Source: Streptomyces sp. AC1-42W | GTDB lineage: Bacteria > Actinomycetota > Actinomycetes > Streptomycetales > Streptomycetaceae | DNA length: 64,000 nucleotides | Direction of reading: 5' to 3' | Assembly: GCF_003248355.1 (NCBI RefSeq) | Contig: NZ_QKWY01000002.1 | Coordinates: forward strand, 3,224,001-3,288,000 | In this document: positions 42,406 through 50,050 of the stretch, one piece after another | How positions within the stretch are numbered: the first letter of the stretch is position 1 | Layout of the letters: every line of letters begins with the position of its first letter | The notes under the pieces: generated by a model | The model's input: only the letters and a program-made list of their open reading frames with translations | Database searches by the model: none | What the model was told of the DNA's origin: nothing | Translations under genes and position numbers: made by a program

Positions 42406-43761
42406 TCACTTCAGCTCGTACGCGGCCATCGCGGCCCGCACGGCGGGGGAGAAGAGCTCCGGGCCCAGCGCGTCGGAGTACGCGAGCCCCTCGGGCGACA
42501 GACGCAGCAGGCCCGCGGCCGGCGCCTGCGCGTCGAGCCAGCCCCGCTCCTCGAACCGGGCCAGCTCCGCGGCGAAGTCCACGTACGGCGAACTGCCGAA
42601 CCGCTCGCGGTAGCCGTCCACGTCCATGCCGCGCGCCTGGAGCACCGACTGCAGCAGATGACGGCGGCGCGCCTCGTCCGCGTCGGTGTGGCGGCCCACC
42701 TCGGCGCGGGAGAAGTCCGCGGTCGCCGTGTAGGCGTCGATGATGCTCCGCACCTCGCCCATCCGCACCGCGTAGTCGAACGAGTAGTGCAGCCGCGAGG
42801 TGTACGAACGCGCGCCGCACCCCAGCCCGATCATGCCGTCCGTCTGGCAGGCGTAGTCGTCGGGGCCGTCCGTCCGCGGGGCGTCCGCGCGCCGGAACAT
42901 CCGCATCGACACCTGCTCGTAGCCGTGCGCCAGGAGATGGTCGCGCCCCGCCCGGTACAGCCGCAGCCGCTGCTCGTCCCAGGCCGCGTCGGCCTCCCCG
43001 GCGGAGAGCCGGCCCAGCCCGGTCAGCGGGCGCACGTACAGCGGGTAGAGGTACAGCTCCTCCGGCCGCCACCGCAGGGCCGTGTCCAGCGAGGTCTGCC
43101 AGGTCCGTTCGGTCTGGCCGTCGATGCCGTAGATCAGGTCGATGTTGAGGATCGGTACGGAGGTGTCCCGGATGCGGTCCAGGGCCCGTTCGACGTCGGC
43201 CGGACGCTGCGGGCGCACCGCGGCGCGGGCCTCGGCCTCCACGAAGCTCTGCACCCCGATGCTGATCCTGGTCGTGCCCCGCTCGGCCAGCACGGCCAGC
43301 CGGTCGGCGGTCGCGGTCGACGGGGACGTCTCCACGGACAGCGGCACGGACCGCAGATCGGCGCCCATCCGCTTCTCCGCGATGTCGCACAGCCGCTCCA
43401 GCTCGCCCGCCGTCAGGAACGTGGGCGTGCCCCCGCCGAAAGCGGCCGCGGCGAACCGCACCGGCTCCCCGTCGCCCAGCGCGTCCCGCACGGCGACCGC
43501 CTGCCGGTCCAGCGCGTCCAGATAGCGCGAGGTCAGCTCGTCGGGCGCGCCGATCCGGGTGAAGAGGTTGCAGAAGCCGCAGCGGACCTCGCAGAACGGG
43601 ATGTGCAGATAGAGCGAGAGGGCGTCCTTGCGTTCCCCCGCCCACAGCTCCCGCAGCTCCGGCCGGCCGCCGGGCTGCCCGGCGAGCGGCCGGTACGCCG
43701 TCTTGTGCGGATAGGCGTACACATAGCTCTCGTACGGGCGGACGGTCTGCGTCGCGGTCAT
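42406..43761 (-). CDS. STM4012-family radical SAM protein (HemN-like)
   Basis: 451-aa radical SAM protein similar to coproporphyrinogen III oxidase/HemW: LSLYLHIPFCEVRCGFCNLF (C-x3-C-x2-C), FGGGTPTFLT and ISIGVQSFVEAEARA, and a C-terminal HemN-type part (GMIGLGCGARSYTSRLHYSF). The genetic setting with STM4011, 4013, 4014 and 4015 argues against a haem role. ATG 43761 overlaps the STM4013 stop (ATGA). Confidence 0.88.
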   Translation of the reverse strand: MTATQTVRPYESYVYAYPHKTAYRPLAGQPGGRPELRELWAGERKDALSLYLHIPFCEVRCGFCNLFTRIGAPDELTSRYLDALDRQAVAVRDALGDGEPVRFAAAAFGGGTPTFLTAGELERLCDIAEKRMGADLRSVPLSVETSPSTATADRLAVLAERGTTRISIGVQSFVEAEARAAVRPQRPADVERALDRIRDTSVPILNIDLIYGIDGQTERTWQTSLDTALRWRPEELYLYPLYVRPLTGLGRLSAGEADAAWDEQRLRLYRAGRDHLLAHGYEQVSMRMFRRADAPRTDGPDDYACQTDGMIGLGCGARSYTSRLHYSFDYAVRMGEVRSIIDAYTATADFSRAEVGRHTDADEARRRHLLQSVLQARGMDVDGYRERFGSSPYVDFAAELARFEERGWLDAQAPAAGLLRLSPEGLAYSDALGPELFSPAVRAAMAAYELK

Positions 43762-44633
43762 CGGGCGGCCCCCGGTTCCAGGAAGAAGTGGGCGTACGGA
43801 ACGGTCCAGACGGACTCGTGGCCGAGCCGGTGACCGGTGTAGCCGTCGTCGCCGTAGGCCGTGCCGTGGTCGGAGCAGACGATGGCGAACGTACGGCGGC
43901 GGCTGCTCGCGGCCGCGAAGAGCCGGCCGATGTGGGCGTCCACGTACTCCAGGGCCGCGGCATGCGTCGCACGGCTGTCCCCGGCGTCACGGGTCGCGCC
44001 GGGACGGTGGAACCAGTTCGGCTGGTGGAGCGCCGCGACGTTCACGAAGAGGAAGAGCCGCCGCTCCGGCGGCAGACCGGCGACCACCCGCTCGGCGCGG
44101 GCGACCTGGGCCTCGAACGAGGTGGGCGAGGCCACCCCGAACTCCGGCTCCCAGTGCGCCTCCTGGAAAAGACCCGGCAGCACCGAACCGAGCGGCCCCT
44201 GCCGGTTGAAGAAGCCGACCCCGCCGATGCACACCGTGTGATAGCCCTCCTTCGCCAGCCCCGACACCAGGTCCGGGGTGTCGAACACGAAGGTGCGCTC
44301 GGCGGTGGTCTCGCTGCCGGCGAAGCGGGCCGCGAACAGCCGGGGATGCGGTCCGGGCGTCGCCGGAGTGGGCAGGAACCCGGCGAAGATCGCCTGGTGG
44401 GAGGCGTACGTGAAGCTGCCCGGAGCATGCCGCTTCTCCCAGGCGCCGCCCGGCAGATGACGGGCCAGATGCGGGATGCGCCCGGCGGCGGCCAGCTCCG
44501 CCGCGACGTCGTACCGCAGGGTGTCCAGGGTGACGAGCAGCAGGTCGTGGCTGCCCACGACCTCGCTCATGTCGGGGTCCGGGACGGCTGCTGAAACGGG
44601 GGTGGGGGCGGGCTCAGGGGGTTGTGCTGACAC
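43758..44633 (-). CDS. STM4013-family hydrolase (alkaline phosphatase superfamily)
   Basis: 291-aa metal-dependent hydrolase with the sulfatase/alkaline-phosphatase fold. N-terminal metal aspartate in LLLVTLDTLRYDVAAE, nucleophile region HAPGSFTYASHQAIFAGFLP (Thr or Ser; no sulfatase Cys), C-terminal metal site CSDHGTAYGDDGYTGHRLGH. Without signal peptide, so cytosolic. AAGGA 6 nt before GTG 44633 supports this start, which overlaps STM4014 by 20 bp. Substrate unknown. Confidence 0.87.
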   Translation of the reverse strand: MSAQPPEPAPTPVSAAVPDPDMSEVVGSHDLLLVTLDTLRYDVAAELAAAGRIPHLARHLPGGAWEKRHAPGSFTYASHQAIFAGFLPTPATPGPHPRLFAARFAGSETTAERTFVFDTPDLVSGLAKEGYHTVCIGGVGFFNRQGPLGSVLPGLFQEAHWEPEFGVASPTSFEAQVARAERVVAGLPPERRLFLFVNVAALHQPNWFHRPGATRDAGDSRATHAAALEYVDAHIGRLFAAASSRRRTFAIVCSDHGTAYGDDGYTGHRLGHESVWTVPYAHFFLEPGAAR

Positions 44634-45747
44634 GGGTGTTCCTTGCTCGGTCCAGTACGGCGGCGACCTGCGCCGCGTAGGTGTCCATGCCCTCGGCGCC
44701 GCTGCCGGGGAGTCCGGTCAGCCGCGGCAGCAGGTCTCCGAAGGCGTTGACCTCGCCGACGGCGAACCGCCGCCAGCCGGTCAGGGGCAGCAGATCGACG
44801 CCGACGCACAGCGTGTCCGGGAAGGCGGCGGCGGCCCGCTCGCAGACCGCCAGCGCCTCGCCCCAGCTGCCGCCCGCCGCCTCGACGGCCGCCCGCACCC
44901 CGGCCAGGTCGCCGCGCGCCCCGCCCAGATGCAGATTGGTCATCGGCGACGCGCTGGTGCGCACCACGGCGTGCGTCGCCCGGCCGGCCACCACGACGAC
45001 CCGCAGATCCGCGGCCCGGCCGCCCTGCGACGCCTTGGGCAGCCAGCGCTCGATGTGCAGCCCGTCGGGCGCCAGCGCGTCGACGATCGCGGCGACCTCG
45101 CGCTCCGTCGTGCACCGGCGGACCCGCAGCGAGTTGTAGAGCCGGCCGGCCGGGTCGCGCTCCACCGAGGTGGCCGCCCGGACCCGGCCGCCGCCGGCCG
45201 TCTCCACGGCCAGCACCCCGGAGGCCGACGAGCCGTGCGCGGGCTTCACGAACACCCGGGGCATGCGGTGCTCGGCGATCAGGGCCCGCACGTCCTCCCA
45301 GCCCCGCACGGGGGCCCCGGCCGGGCCGGAGGTCGGCGAGGCGGGCACCGGCACCCCGGCCGCGTCCAGCACACCGTGGCACAGCCGCTTGTCGAACAGC
45401 ACCGCGATGTCGGCCGGGTCGTCCAGCAGCCGGGCGCCCGCCCGCGCCGCCGCCGCCGCGACCTCGCGGACGGCGGCGCTGAAGCGCGCGTACCAGAGGG
45501 CCGAACCCTCCACCCGCGTCGGATCGTCGGCCCCGCGCAGCAGCCGGTCCACCGCCGCGTCCTCGCCCGGCGAGTCGACGCGCACGGTCTCGCCGGGCAG
45601 GAACCGCGCCCCGCCCTCCAGCACGTCCAGCCAGGCGACCGTACGCGCCGGGGGCAGGCCGGCGGCGGCCACCGCGTCCTGGAAGAGGGACACGCGGCGG
45701 CTGCCCGGGTTGCCGACGACCGCGAGACGCGGCGGACCGCTACTCAC
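44614..45747 (-). CDS. STM4014-family protein (ATP-grasp fold)
   Basis: 377-aa protein with an ATP-grasp-like body: RVFVKPAHGSSASGVLAVET (ATP-binding lysine and flexible loop), DLRVVVVAGRATHAVVRTSA and GVDLLPLTGWRRFAVGEVNA (acidic/Asn metal site). ATP-grasp enzymes join a carboxylate to an amine or thiol through an acyl phosphate. The N-terminus LAVVGNPGSRRVSLFQDAVA is a pre-ATP-grasp Rossmann part. GTG 45747 overlaps the STM4015 stop (GTGAGTAG); ATG 45759 is an alternative. Confidence 0.86.
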   Translation of the reverse strand: MSSGPPRLAVVGNPGSRRVSLFQDAVAAAGLPPARTVAWLDVLEGGARFLPGETVRVDSPGEDAAVDRLLRGADDPTRVEGSALWYARFSAAVREVAAAAARAGARLLDDPADIAVLFDKRLCHGVLDAAGVPVPASPTSGPAGAPVRGWEDVRALIAEHRMPRVFVKPAHGSSASGVLAVETAGGGRVRAATSVERDPAGRLYNSLRVRRCTTEREVAAIVDALAPDGLHIERWLPKASQGGRAADLRVVVVAGRATHAVVRTSASPMTNLHLGGARGDLAGVRAAVEAAGGSWGEALAVCERAAAAFPDTLCVGVDLLPLTGWRRFAVGEVNAFGDLLPRLTGLPGSGAEGMDTYAAQVAAVLDRARNTRVSTTP

Positions 45748-46714
45748 TGATCGCCACATAGCGGGAGTCGGGGTCCCAGTCGTCGGCCTCTTCGAGCTCG
45801 ACCTCGATGCCCTCGCGGGCACACAGCTCCTCGATCCGGGCCCGCACCGGCTCGCTCAGGTAGTTGTGGTCCAGGTCCAGCGAGGACAGATGCGTGAGCG
45901 GCTGGCCGTTCAGCAGGGCCAGCGCCCCCTCGTCGCCCAGGGTGCCCAGCGACAGCGCCAGCGAGTCCAGCTGCGCGACGACCGGCGCCGAGGCCACCGC
46001 CGCCGCGATCTCGTCCTGGAACTCGCTGTTCTGCAGCCCGAGATGGCGCAGCCGGGGGAAGGCCGCGCCCGACAGCAGCGGCTCCACGTCCGCCATCGTC
46101 GCGTCGCCCTCGTACCACTGGGAGCCCAGCCACAGCTCCAGCCGCTCCAGCGCGGGCAGCTCGCAGGCGCCGACCGCGCGCACCACCGGGGCGGGCAGTC
46201 CGCCGGACTCGAAGCGCAGCGACCGCAGCGCCTCGTGCCGTACGGGCAGCAGCTCCAGCGTCTCCTCGTTGAGCCCGCTGCCCCCGCCGCGCACCACCAG
46301 CTCCTCCAGACGCGGGAACGCCTCGAGAACGGGGGTGATGTCGCACATCTGGAGCCAGGACACCTCGCACTCCTCACCGACGACATCGGCGAGGAAGAGG
46401 CCGCGCAGCGCCGGGAAGCGCCCGGCGTCCGCCGCGAGCAGCTCGATCACGGGCGTCAGCGGGCTGTAGTTCTCCGCCCACCAGGGCCCGATCAGCAAGG
46501 CACGGACGCCGGCCGGGTCGACCGTGTCCAGGAAATGCCGCCAGAGGTCGGGGAAGTCGGGACCCTCCCAGGCGCAGTCCAGCCGCCAGGCCACGGAGTC
46601 CGCCGCGGGCAGGGTGGCGGGCGGGGCGGCCGCGGGCTTCCCGTCGCCGTCCGGCAGCGGAAGGGTGCGGACGGGCAGGCCGTGGAACGTGTCGGGGTGA
46701 TAAATGCCGCTCAT
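45740..46714 (-). CDS. STM4015-family leucine-rich-repeat protein, paralogue A
   Basis: 324-aa soluble protein made largely of irregular leucine-rich repeats (FPALRGLFLADVVGEECEV, FPRLEELVVRGG, LPALERLELWLGSQWYEGDA, FPRLRHLGLQNSEFQDEIAA, LDSLALSLGTLGDEGALALL, LSSLDLDHNYLSEPVRARIE). The N-terminal WRLDCAWEGPDFPDLWRHFL part is family-specific. Its 3' end overlaps the ATP-grasp gene; the second paralogue ends 7 bp upstream. Probably a protein-binding scaffold or substrate recogniser; function unknown. Confidence 0.85.
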   Translation of the reverse strand: MSGIYHPDTFHGLPVRTLPLPDGDGKPAAAPPATLPAADSVAWRLDCAWEGPDFPDLWRHFLDTVDPAGVRALLIGPWWAENYSPLTPVIELLAADAGRFPALRGLFLADVVGEECEVSWLQMCDITPVLEAFPRLEELVVRGGGSGLNEETLELLPVRHEALRSLRFESGGLPAPVVRAVGACELPALERLELWLGSQWYEGDATMADVEPLLSGAAFPRLRHLGLQNSEFQDEIAAAVASAPVVAQLDSLALSLGTLGDEGALALLNGQPLTHLSSLDLDHNYLSEPVRARIEELCAREGIEVELEEADDWDPDSRYVAISE

Positions 46715-46721
46715 CGCACCC

Positions 46722-47669
46722 TCACTCCGAAACCGTGACGTAACGGCCCGCCGGGCCCCGGTTGTCCCACGGCTCGCAGCGCTCCGACAGGTCCACCCGC
46801 ACCCCGTGCGGCTCCAGCGCCTCGACGACCCGGCGCTCCATCGGTTCGGTGAGGAAGTGGTGGTGCAGGTCCAGCGCGTCGAGGTGGGTCAGCGGCTGGC
46901 CCTCCAGGAGCGAGGCCGCGCCCTCGTCGCCGAGCGTGCCGCTGGACAGGTCCAGCGTGTGCAGCCGGGCCACCAGCGGGGCCGAGGCGACGGCGGCCGC
47001 GATCTCGTTCTGGATCTCGCTGTTGCGCAGGCCCAGATGGCGCAGGGCGGGGAACCGCGTACCGGACAGCAGCGGCGCCAGGTCGGCCACCTGGGCGTCG
47101 CCGCCGTAGGCCGAGACGCCGAGCCACAGCTCCAGCCGCTCCAGGGCGGGCAGTTCGCTGTCCAGGACGCCGCGCACCACCTCGCGCGGCAGCCCGCCCG
47201 TCTCGATGGTGAGCGTCCGCAGCCGCTCGTGCTTCGTGGCCGGGAAGACCAGCTCGGAGCCACCGCGCACACCCAGCTCCACCAGCGAGGGGAAGGCCGC
47301 GAGCAGCGCCGTGACGTCGCTCTGCTCGATCCAGGAGATCTCCGACTCCTCCATCGTCATGTCGCCGACGAACACCGCCTCCAGTGAGGTCAGCCGGTCG
47401 GCGGCGGCGATGACGAGACCGATCGGGTACGAGGACTTCTCCTCGTAGGACTCGCCCCACTGCCCGATGATCAGGGCGCGGACACCCGCCGGATCGACCT
47501 CGTCCAGGAAGGCGTTGAACTCCTCCTCCCAGGTGCCCTCGTCCTCGTAGGCGTCGATCCACACCCGCCACGCGGCGGCGTCGGCGGCGGGCCGGGGGCC
47601 GCCGGCCTCCCCGGACTCGAAATCGACGGCCGGGAGGCCGAGCAACTCGTGCAGGTGGTCCACGGACAT
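46722..47669 (-). CDS. STM4015-family leucine-rich-repeat protein, paralogue B
   Basis: 315-aa paralogue of the next gene with the same repeats in the same order (LPALERLELWLGVSAYGGDA, FPALRHLGLRNSEIQNEIAA, LHTLDLSSGTLGDEGAASLL, LDALDLHHHFLTEPMERRVV). It is the first gene of the six-gene minus-strand operon. ATG 47669 has AGGAG 9 nt upstream; an in-frame reading continuing to 48359 is antisense to the divergent genes and spurious. The tandem pair shows duplication with divergence at the N-terminus (paralogue B starts MSVDHLHELLGLPAVDFESG). Confidence 0.86.
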   Translation of the reverse strand: MSVDHLHELLGLPAVDFESGEAGGPRPAADAAAWRVWIDAYEDEGTWEEEFNAFLDEVDPAGVRALIIGQWGESYEEKSSYPIGLVIAAADRLTSLEAVFVGDMTMEESEISWIEQSDVTALLAAFPSLVELGVRGGSELVFPATKHERLRTLTIETGGLPREVVRGVLDSELPALERLELWLGVSAYGGDAQVADLAPLLSGTRFPALRHLGLRNSEIQNEIAAAVASAPLVARLHTLDLSSGTLGDEGAASLLEGQPLTHLDALDLHHHFLTEPMERRVVEALEPHGVRVDLSERCEPWDNRGPAGRYVTVSE

Positions 47670-47712
47670 GGCACTGAGCTCCTGATGACGGCGACGGAAA
47701 TGATGTCCGCAA

Positions 47713-47735
47713 GGTCTATCAAGACCCACTGACAA
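47713..47735 (-). promoter_or_regulatory. PafBC-type (RecA-independent DNA-damage) promoter element of the STM4015-4011 operon
   Basis: On the minus strand TTGTCAGTG (47735-47727), 8 nt, then TAGACC (47718-47713). The first block equals the consensus TTGTCRGTG and the second matches TANNNT except its last base. It lies 44 bp before paralogue B's start. Confidence 0.55.
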
Positions 47736-47775
47736 TCCCGCGACCGCCCCCGCCACCGGACCGTGCGGCGGCCGA

Positions 47776-47798
47776 TTGTCAGACCCCCGCCGTAGCGT
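47776..47798 (+). promoter_or_regulatory. PafBC-type promoter element of the divergent genes
   Basis: TTGTCAGAC (47776-47784), exactly 8 nt, then TAGCGT (47793-47798), fitting TTGTCRGTG-N8-TANNNT except at the T and G after TTGTCAG. It is the mirror of the element at 47713-47735; CTGACAATC/GATTGTCAG arms make a dyad over the region. Start codon GTG 47847 is 48 bp downstream. Confidence 0.55.
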
Positions 47799-47846
47799 TT
47801 TCGATGTGGCCGGCACAGCGGGTGCCGCCGCAGAGGGGAGAGGTCT

Positions 47847-48173
47847 GTGTACCGGCAGGGCGATGTACTGATCGTGCCACTGGAGGAGTCGGCGGTTCCC
47901 GCGCAGCTCCGGGAGGCGCCGGGCGAACTGCGCGACGCGCGGGGCCGGCTGGTGCTCGCGCTCGGCGAGGTCACCGGACACGCGCACGCCGTGCCCGGCC
48001 CGGGCCGGCTGATCCGGGAGCGCGGAGTGTTCGGCCCGATGCTGCTCCACCTCCCCGAGGGCGGGCGCGTGGTGCACGAGGAACACGCGACGATCCCGCT
48101 GCCCCAGGGCTGGTTCCGTGTGGTGCGCCAGCGGGAGTACGCGCCGGGAGCGGTCCGCATCGTCGCGGACTGA
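47847..48173 (+). CDS. Small conserved protein resembling phage-borne hypothetical proteins
   Basis: 108 aa, all-beta looking. MYRQGDVLIVPLEE, LVLALGEVTGHAHAVPGPGR, then GGRVVHEEHATIPLPQGWFR and VVRQREY recall a small family frequent in phages and plasmids (pattern recalled, unverified) of unknown role. GGGAGAGG is 4 nt before GTG 47847. Transcribed divergently from the STM4015-4011 operon and in line with the DUF6745-like gene 139 bp downstream, so probably part of the same response. Confidence 0.7.
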   Translation: MYRQGDVLIVPLEESAVPAQLREAPGELRDARGRLVLALGEVTGHAHAVPGPGRLIRERGVFGPMLLHLPEGGRVVHEEHATIPLPQGWFRVVRQREYAPGAVRIVAD

Positions 48174-48312
48174 CGGAGCGGAAGCCCTCCCGTTCGCGGA
48201 CGGACGGGAGCGGCGGGCACAGCGGGCCCAGCGGCAGGACCTGAAGGCCGGCACCGGGAGGACCGGGCCGGGTACGAAGCGGAACACGCGGAACATGGGG
48301 ACGGGGAAACCG

Positions 48313-49317
48313 ATGCAGTACGTGGACTCTTGGCGGGCCGTGGCGGCGGCGACCGGCACGGCGGACCGGGCGGCCGCCGAGGAGGGGATGCGGCTCGCCT
48401 ACCGCAGCGCGGGGCTGCCCGAGCCCCGGGAGATCGTCTGGGCCGGCTCGCCGAGGGCGGCCGTGGAGGCCGTGGCGAAGCTGACCGACGCGGGCCGGTC
48501 CGTCCGCGACGACGTGCGCACCCGCCCCTGGGCGGAGGAGCGGCGCCGGGTGTACGACGCGCTGGGCCCGGCCGGCTGGTCCGCCCACTGGTCGGCCACC
48601 GGGGCCCAGCTCTGGGAGACCACGGCGGGCCTGGCCGAGCGGATACGGGCCGGCGTGGTGGCCGACCTCGCCGGGGAGGACACCGAGGCCGAGTCGAAGG
48701 TGCGCCTGGTCCTGCTCGACGCGGTCCTGGGTCAGCACGACGCGGCATGGCTCGCCGCCTTCGACGGCCGGGGCGACCGGCTCGACGGACTGGCGGCGGT
48801 GGCGCGCAACGCCGGCTGGTGGTGGCCCTACGAGCGGGTCGCGGTGATCTGCGAACGCCCGGACGCCCTGCACCGCGACGAGGCGGGCCGGCTCGACCGG
48901 GGCGACGGACCGGCCCTCAGCTACCCGGACGGCTTCGCGCTGTACGCCTGGCGCGGCATGCCCGTGCCGGTGGAGTTCCTGAACGAGCTGGCCGCGCTGA
49001 CCCCGAAGCGCATCCGCTCCGAGGAGAACGCCGAACTGCGCCGCGTGATGCTGGAGTACTACGGCTACGACCGCTACCTCACGGAGTCCGGTGCCGAACC
49101 GGTCCACCGCGACGAGACGGGCATCCTCTGGCGGATCGCCCTCGCCGGGGACGAGGACGTCGTCATGGTCGAGGTGGTCAACTCCACGCCCGAACCGGAC
49201 GGCACCCACCGCACGTACTGGCTGCGGGTACCGCCCCGGACCAGGACGGCGAAGGAGGGCGTCGCCTGGACCTTCGGCCTCAGCGGCGACGCCTACGCGC
49301 CGCTCCAGCAGACCTGA
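48313..49317 (+). CDS. DUF6745-like protein
   Basis: 334-aa soluble protein without recognisable catalytic motif. The conserved-looking core is NAGWWWPYERVAVICERPDA, LHRDEAGRLDRGDGPALSYP, DGFALYAWRGMPVPVEFLNE and KRIRSEENAELRRVMLEYYG, the pattern of the family I know as DUF6745, often found near leucine-rich-repeat proteins in Streptomyces (recalled). ATG 48313 and ATG 48295 are both possible. It shares the bidirectional promoter with the STM4015 operon. Confidence 0.72.
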   Translation: MQYVDSWRAVAAATGTADRAAAEEGMRLAYRSAGLPEPREIVWAGSPRAAVEAVAKLTDAGRSVRDDVRTRPWAEERRRVYDALGPAGWSAHWSATGAQLWETTAGLAERIRAGVVADLAGEDTEAESKVRLVLLDAVLGQHDAAWLAAFDGRGDRLDGLAAVARNAGWWWPYERVAVICERPDALHRDEAGRLDRGDGPALSYPDGFALYAWRGMPVPVEFLNELAALTPKRIRSEENAELRRVMLEYYGYDRYLTESGAEPVHRDETGILWRIALAGDEDVVMVEVVNSTPEPDGTHRTYWLRVPPRTRTAKEGVAWTFGLSGDAYAPLQQT

Positions 49318-49367
49318 CCGGGCCGGAACACCGGAGGAAGAGGAAGGAGACGGGGGAGGGGCGGGTG

Positions 49368-49979
49368 TCAGGCCGTCAGGGCCTCGTGGTCGATGCCGAG
49401 CTCGCGGGCGAGCGCCTGCTCGGTCCACTCCAGCATGGTCGCGCGCGAGAGCGGCCCGTTGTACGAGGTCATCTGCACCGCGAGCCCGTCCAGCAGGGCG
49501 GTCAGCCGCCAGGCCACGGACATCGGGTCGTCGCAGTGGAACTCGCCCGCCGCCGCGCCCTCCTCGATGACCTCGGCCAGCTCCGCCTTCCACTGCTGGT
49601 CGAGATCGCCGGCCACATTGCGCAGCGCCGGATCGCGCAGGGAGGCGGCCCAGCCCTCGATCCACAGCCGCCAGCCCTTGGCCTGGCCGGTGGGCGCGTA
49701 CCAGCGGACGGCCGCGCGCAGCCGGCGCACGGCGGTGGTGCGGCGGCCCAACAGCTTGCGCAGATGGGCGAGATCGATTTCGGCGGCATGGGCGAAGGCG
49801 GCCGCGACCAGCTTCTCCTTGGTGGAGAAGTGATAGAGCACGAGCGCGTTGCTGACACCCAGCACGGAGGCCACGTCGGCGATCCGCACGGCCGCGACCC
49901 CGCGCACCTCGATCTGTTCGACGGCGGCCCGCAGCAACTCCTCGCGCCGCTCCGCCACACCCAACCGCACTCTTGCCAC
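49368..49979 (-). CDS. TetR-family transcriptional regulator
   Basis: 203-aa repressor-type protein: N-terminal TetR helix-turn-helix (RREELLRAAVEQIEVRGVAA, VASVLGVSNALVLYHFSTKE) and C-terminal helical ligand domain. GTG 49979. It lies 71 bp after the dehydrogenase gene on the same strand and may control it through the dyad at 51316-51335. Confidence 0.9.
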   Translation of the reverse strand: MARVRLGVAERREELLRAAVEQIEVRGVAAVRIADVASVLGVSNALVLYHFSTKEKLVAAAFAHAAEIDLAHLRKLLGRRTTAVRRLRAAVRWYAPTGQAKGWRLWIEGWAASLRDPALRNVAGDLDQQWKAELAEVIEEGAAAGEFHCDDPMSVAWRLTALLDGLAVQMTSYNGPLSRATMLEWTEQALARELGIDHEALTA

Positions 49980-50050
49980 GGCGTCACCCTAACCAATGAC
50001 CTCCCGCATTCCCGCGCCAGGAGCCGCGAGCCGCAGGCGGGTTGGCGGTG

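Noticed and set aside
42406..43761. STM4012 homologue as the housekeeping haem enzyme HemN/HemW
   Set aside because: Embedded in the STM4011-4015 operon and with family-specific N-terminus (ESYVYAYPHKTAYRPL), so a haem role is unlikely.
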